Assembly (NCBI RefSeq): GCF_025821665.1 | Contig: NZ_JACKSJ010000117.1 | Span: forward strand, 143,139-207,138 | Reading direction: 5' to 3' | DNA: 64,000 nucleotides | DNA from: [Mycobacterium] manitobense | GTDB taxonomy: Bacteria; Actinomycetota; Actinomycetes; Mycobacteriales; Mycobacteriaceae | Shown: positions 60,677-64,000 of the stretch, piece by piece | How the letters are laid out: every line of letters starts with the position of its first letter | How positions within the stretch are numbered: the first letter of the stretch is position 1 | Program-made: the position numbers and the translations under genes | The notes under the pieces: model-generated | The model's input: the letters and a program-made list of their open reading frames with translations, nothing else | The model's database searches: none | What the model was told of the DNA's origin: nothing

Positions 60677-61441
60677 TCATCGGGTGCTCGCGTGGCGGTA
60701 GCCGGTCAGCATCGGTGCCGCGCACAGCGCCGCCGTGCCGACCGACCACACCAGCACGCCCAACGCCGGCGCGGCGACCGGACCGCCGAGGGCGAGGCCC
60801 TTCATCGCATCGATCGCACAACTCATCGGCTGGTACTGCACCACGGGCTGCAGCCACGCCGGGTACTGCGTGAGCGGGACGAACCCGGTCGCGAAGAACA
60901 CCAGCAGTGCGATGCCGAGTCCGGTCGCCTCGGCGACCACGACATTGCTCAGCCGCACGGCGACGGTGACGACCAGCACCGAGAAGCCCAGTCCGAACAC
61001 CACCGGTATGCACACGTACAGCGGCAGCACCCAAACACCCTGCGTGAAGCGGAAACCCAGCGCGACCCCGGCGACGAGCACCACCGCCACGCTCAACAGG
61101 ATGCGTGCGGCCTCGGCGGCGAACCGGGCCACCAGGGCCGACGACCGGCTGATCGGCAGCACCCACATCCGCGCGAGCAGACCCTCGTCGCGTTCCCGCA
61201 TCAGCGCGATACCGGCGGCCGAGGATCCGAAGACCGCGCCGACGAGAGCCGTCATCGGCACGGTGCCGTAGAGCGCGTCGTGGCCGGAGACGGCGGTCAC
61301 CGGCCGTCCGAACACGAGGTCGACTGCCAGCAGGAACATCACCGGCAACAGCAAGGCCTCGATGACGGTGCGCGGGTCGTGTCGCCACGCGATCAGCAGC
61401 CGGTGCCACTGCACCCATGTCTCGACGGCGATCCGCCTCAT
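60677..61441 (-). CDS. ABC-2 type permease (DrrB/DrrC-like), second permease
   Basis: A 254-residue ABC-2 membrane protein with six helices and the family's LMRERDEGLLARMWVLPISRS cytoplasmic stretch near residue 80, and VPLTQYPAWLQPVVQYQPMSCAIDAMKGL near 200, the DrrB/DrrC signature region. It should pair with the other permease and the ATPase as a DrrABC-like exporter of a lipid or hydrophobic compound. The ATG overlaps the stop of the preceding permease (ATGA). It is the last gene of the operon. Confidence 0.9.
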   Translation of the reverse strand: MRRIAVETWVQWHRLLIAWRHDPRTVIEALLLPVMFLLAVDLVFGRPVTAVSGHDALYGTVPMTALVGAVFGSSAAGIALMRERDEGLLARMWVLPISRSSALVARFAAEAARILLSVAVVLVAGVALGFRFTQGVWVLPLYVCIPVVFGLGFSVLVVTVAVRLSNVVVAEATGLGIALLVFFATGFVPLTQYPAWLQPVVQYQPMSCAIDAMKGLALGGPVAAPALGVLVWSVGTAALCAAPMLTGYRHASTR

Positions 61442-62244
61442 CGACGGTTCCTCGCCGTCAGCCTCCGGTGCCACACCACGGCGGCCACCGAGAGAACGAC
61501 CACCCAGCCGCAGGCGGCCGCCACCGCCGTAGCCACCCCGCCCGGTGCGGTGCCGGCGTTCCCGGCCAGTGCCCGTAGCGCCTCGACGAACACGGAAACG
61601 GGCTGGTGGCGAACGAACGGCTGGATCCAGCGGGGGAACTGCTCGGCGGGCTGGATGCCCACCGACAGGTATCCGAGTATCAGCTGCGGCACCAGCAGCA
61701 GGTGCGGTGTCGCCTCCGGCCTGCGAACGGCCACGCCGATCACGTCACCGACCAGTGACACACTCAATCCGATGGCGATCACCAGCAAGCAGAACGCCGC
61801 GGTGTGGAAGCCGTTGCCGTAGAAGCGGAACCCGATGGCGTAGCCGCAGAGGACTGCCACTGCGAGGGCGACCGCGCACCGATATCCGTTCGCGGTCATG
61901 CGGGCCGCCAGTGGGACGAACGGTGACACCGGCAGGCTGCGGAAGCGTCGCTCGACGCCCTGCACGGAATCGGTGGCTGAGCGGATGGCAGCCGACATCG
62001 CCGCGAAGAACACCGCCTGCACGGCGATGAGCGGCATCAGGTACTGCGCGTAACCGCCGTTCCCCGGCACGAACCCACTCATCACCTCCCGCAGCGGGAT
62101 GTAGAAGCTGACTGTGAACACGGCGGACAGTGCGACCGCGATGGCCAATTCGCCGTTGCGGAAAGTGGGGGCGACGACGCGCACAGTGAGCACCCACCAC
62201 TGCTGCACCCCCGACGGATCAGTTCGCGCCACAGCCGAATTCAC
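61438..62244 (-). CDS. ABC-2 type permease (DrrB/DrrC-like), first permease
   Basis: A 268-residue ABC-2 permease with six helices. The diagnostic VERRFRSLPVSPFVPLAARM coupling stretch is near residue 97 and GIQPAEQFPRWIQPFVRHQPVSVFVEALRAL near 195 matches the conserved region of the second permease, so both derive from one ancestor. The GTG start overlaps the ATPase stop (GTGA). Encoding two different half-permeases is the arrangement of drrB-drrC, whose M. tuberculosis members export phthiocerol lipids. Confidence 0.9.
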   Translation of the reverse strand: MNSAVARTDPSGVQQWWVLTVRVVAPTFRNGELAIAVALSAVFTVSFYIPLREVMSGFVPGNGGYAQYLMPLIAVQAVFFAAMSAAIRSATDSVQGVERRFRSLPVSPFVPLAARMTANGYRCAVALAVAVLCGYAIGFRFYGNGFHTAAFCLLVIAIGLSVSLVGDVIGVAVRRPEATPHLLLVPQLILGYLSVGIQPAEQFPRWIQPFVRHQPVSVFVEALRALAGNAGTAPGGVATAVAAACGWVVVLSVAAVVWHRRLTARNRR

Positions 62245-63236
62245 GACAGCGCGTCGACGACCGGAGCCACCCCATCCCCGGTGAGGGACAGGAAGACATC
62301 GTCAAGTGAGGGCCGGCGCAGGACCACGTCGGCGACCTCGACACCGTGTGCCGCCAGCTCGGTGAGCACACGCAGCAGTGTGGTCGCCCCCTCCGGCGAC
62401 GGCATGATCACCCGGTCCTGCTCCGCCGCGACCACCACGTCGCCACGATGCGAAGGCAGCAGGCGTTGCATCAACGCGGCCACCGTCGCCACGTCGGCCG
62501 GATCTCTCGGCACGACCTCGCAGAAACTCGCGCCGGTGCGCTCCTTGAGCGTCTGCGGGGTGCCTTCGGCGATCACCACTCCGCGGTCGATGAGGACGAT
62601 GCGATCACACAGCGCGTCGGCCTCTCCCAGGTACTGGGTGGTGAGCAACGTCGTGATGCCTTCGCTCTTGAAGCGGCGCACCATGTTCCAGACTCCCTGC
62701 CTGCTGCGTGGGTCGAGCCCGGTCGTCGGTTCGTCAAGGAACACCACGTCGGGACGGACCACCAGTCCGCACGCGATGTCGATGCGGCGCCGCATCCCAC
62801 CTGAGTAGGTCGACACCCGACGGTCGGCGGCCCCGGTCAACTCGAACTCGGCGAGCAGTTCGTCGGCGCGAATCCGTGCCGCGGCCTTGCGGAGTCCCTG
62901 CAGGCGCGCGAACATCACCAGGTTCTGCCGGCCGGTGAGCATGGTGTCCACCGCCACCTGCTGGCCGGTCAGCATGATCTTCTTGCGCACCTCGGCAGGC
63001 TGGATGGCGACGTCGAATCCCGCGACGAGGGCGCGGCCGGAGTCGGGTTCGGTGAGGGTGGACAGGATGTCCACCAGGGTGGACTTGCCAGCGCCGTTCG
63101 GGCCGAGCAGGCCCACCACCTCGCCCCGGTCGATGTGAAAGGTGATGTCCCGCAGTGCCATGACGTCACCGAACGACTTGCCCACTCCCTCGACCGCGAC
63201 CGGTGGTTCGCCGGTCTCGGCGGAAGCGGTGGTCAC
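62241..63236 (-). CDS. ABC exporter ATPase (DrrA-like)
   Basis: A 331-residue DrrA-type ATPase: Walker A GLLGPNGAGKSTLVD near 44, Q-loop GQQ near 90, signature YSGGMRRRIDIACGL near 145, Walker [14 protein letters not shown] near 165, switch His region replaced by TTQYLGEA as in DrrA proteins. A C-terminal domain of about 100 residues (DVVLRRPSLDDVFLSLTG) is typical of this drug/lipid exporter group. It is coupled by GTGA overlaps to the upstream acyltransferase gene and the downstream permease. Confidence 0.95.
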   Translation of the reverse strand: MTTASAETGEPPVAVEGVGKSFGDVMALRDITFHIDRGEVVGLLGPNGAGKSTLVDILSTLTEPDSGRALVAGFDVAIQPAEVRKKIMLTGQQVAVDTMLTGRQNLVMFARLQGLRKAAARIRADELLAEFELTGAADRRVSTYSGGMRRRIDIACGLVVRPDVVFLDEPTTGLDPRSRQGVWNMVRRFKSEGITTLLTTQYLGEADALCDRIVLIDRGVVIAEGTPQTLKERTGASFCEVVPRDPADVATVAALMQRLLPSHRGDVVVAAEQDRVIMPSPEGATTLLRVLTELAAHGVEVADVVLRRPSLDDVFLSLTGDGVAPVVDALS

Positions 63237-64000
63237 AGACCGGCCGCGCGTTCGAGATCCTTCAGAGCCGTCTCGAAGAGGTCGAGGAATCGCTCGAGAC
63301 CGGGCACCGTCGCGGTGTTGCCGACCACGGAGAACGTGACGTTCGCACCGTCACTGATGAGGCCGAAGTTCAGCGCCTGGCCGCTCAGCGTCGGAGCCAG
63401 GGCGTACGTGGCGAGAAGTCGCGCTCCCCCGCGGTACAGCGCTTCCCGCGGCGCAGGCACCTGGGAGATGGACACGTTGAACACCGGCGGGATGCGGCCA
63501 CTTCCGACTGGGGCGCAGATCAGGCCTGCCAAGTGGATCGCAACCTGCTGCGGCAGCGACCTGATGAACCGCTTGTTGTAGTCCATCGACCGGTTGATGA
63601 CCCGCAGTCGCTGCGCGGGATCCTCGAGGTGCGTGCCGAGATTGCACACCGCGCTGCCGAAGATGTTGCGTTCGTTGGCCTCCGTCCCGGTCCGCATGCT
63701 GACGGGCAGCATGCCGAGCATCGGGGTTTCCGGCAGCGCGTCGCATTCGATGAGGTACTCGCGGAGGGCACCGGAGATCATCGCGACCGACACGTCGTTC
63801 GGGCTGACGCCCACCGCCTTCGCCACGTCGGTGATCCGGGCCATCGGCCACGACCGCACGGCCACGCTGCGGTCGCCGCCGGCGGGCGCGTTGAACATCG
63901 TCCGTGGCGCGCGGAACACCGGGAACAGTTCGCGCTCCCGCAGCGCCGCCCGGATCGCCGACGCCGACCGCCGGGCCGCCCTGGCGGTGCCGGCGGCCCT
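63233..64000 (-). CDS. Wax ester synthase/diacylglycerol acyltransferase (WS/DGAT), 5' part outside the window
   Basis: The C-terminal 255 residues of a WS/DGAT (Tgs-like) protein; the frame stays open to the window end, so the N-terminal HHxxxDG catalytic domain is not visible. The visible DUF1298 domain shows SPNDVSVAMISGALREYL, then LGMLPVSMRTGTEANERNIFGSAVCNLGTHLEDPAQRL, and a C-terminal PVFNVSISQVPAPREALY and LNFGLISDGANVTFSVVGN. These enzymes esterify fatty acyl-CoA to diacylglycerol or fatty alcohols; mycobacteria have many. Its stop overlaps the exporter ATPase start (GTGA), a strong operon link. Confidence 0.9.
   Translation of the reverse strand, partial: RAAGTARAARRSASAIRAALRERELFPVFRAPRTMFNAPAGGDRSVAVRSWPMARITDVAKAVGVSPNDVSVAMISGALREYLIECDALPETPMLGMLPVSMRTGTEANERNIFGSAVCNLGTHLEDPAQRLRVINRSMDYNKRFIRSLPQQVAIHLAGLICAPVGSGRIPPVFNVSISQVPAPREALYRGGARLLATYALAPTLSGQALNFGLISDGANVTFSVVGNTATVPGLERFLDLFETALKDLERAAGL

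Overview
The window is chromosomal DNA from a mycobacterium, most likely a rapid grower (Mycolicibacterium type). The evidence is very high GC in third codon positions, an LpqH-type lipoprotein, a 13E12-family HNH protein, a LysX fusion, and a backbone whose order matches M. tuberculosis Rv1650 down to Rv1632c: pheT-pheS, the Rv1647-type cyclase, the Rv1645c-type DUF2236 protein, tsnR-rplT-rpmI-infC, lysX, the Rv1639c-type hydrolase, uvrA, the Rv1637c metallo-beta-lactamase fold protein, the Rv1636 stress protein, an Rv1635c-type glycosyltransferase, an Rv1634-type exporter, uvrB and an Rv1632c-type protein. Accessory genes are spliced between these core genes. No IS element, phage, integrase or CRISPR array was seen.

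Layout. 1-10.7 kb: a tightly coupled plus-strand catabolic operon, cut by the window start. It holds two class III CoA-transferases, a crotonase, a hotdog thioesterase, a complete TctCBA solute transporter, a half-length AbrB-like membrane protein, an LhgO-type oxidase, a DapA-type lyase, an SDR and an FAH-family protein. It ends at a perfect 20-bp inverted repeat facing pheT. 10.7-21.5 kb: pheST, the adenylate cyclase, DUF2236, an acyl-CoA dehydrogenase, an SDR, and the infC-rpmI-rplT-tsnR operon with an AUC start and a structured leader. 21.5-27.7 kb: lysX, an FAD protein and a membrane-anchored hydrolase. 27.7-37.4 kb: an accessory block with a TPR-CHAT (caspase-like) operon, a second operon of two uncharacterised proteins, an LpqH-type lipoprotein, an HTH_42 (AlkZ/AlkX-like) protein and a Baeyer-Villiger-type monooxygenase. 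37.4-58.8 kb: uvrA to uvrB with insertions (two P450s, two UbiD-type decarboxylases, UdgX, an orphan PrrB-like kinase, tRNA-Cys, MgtC). 58.8-64 kb: a secreted protein, a DNA-damage-controlled 13E12 HNH gene, and a WS/DGAT plus ABC exporter operon cut by the window end.

Regulation is unusually readable. At least nine genes have a TANNNT -10 element placed 6 or 7 nt before the start codon, which is the signature of mycobacterial leaderless transcripts. Both uvrA and uvrB carry a TTGTCG-N11-TANNNT element resembling the RecA-ND (PafBC) promoter. The 13E12 gene has a near-consensus RecA-ND promoter and a perfect LexA box over the same start. The drug exporter has a 19-bp-spaced MerR-type promoter.

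The strongest candidates for something undescribed are the CHAT-TPR module with its partner operon (the two operons appear to share a domain), the dual LexA/PafBC start of the 13E12 nuclease, the Tct-linked CoA pathway whose crotonase lacks both hydratase glutamates, and the WS/DGAT-ABC exporter operon.
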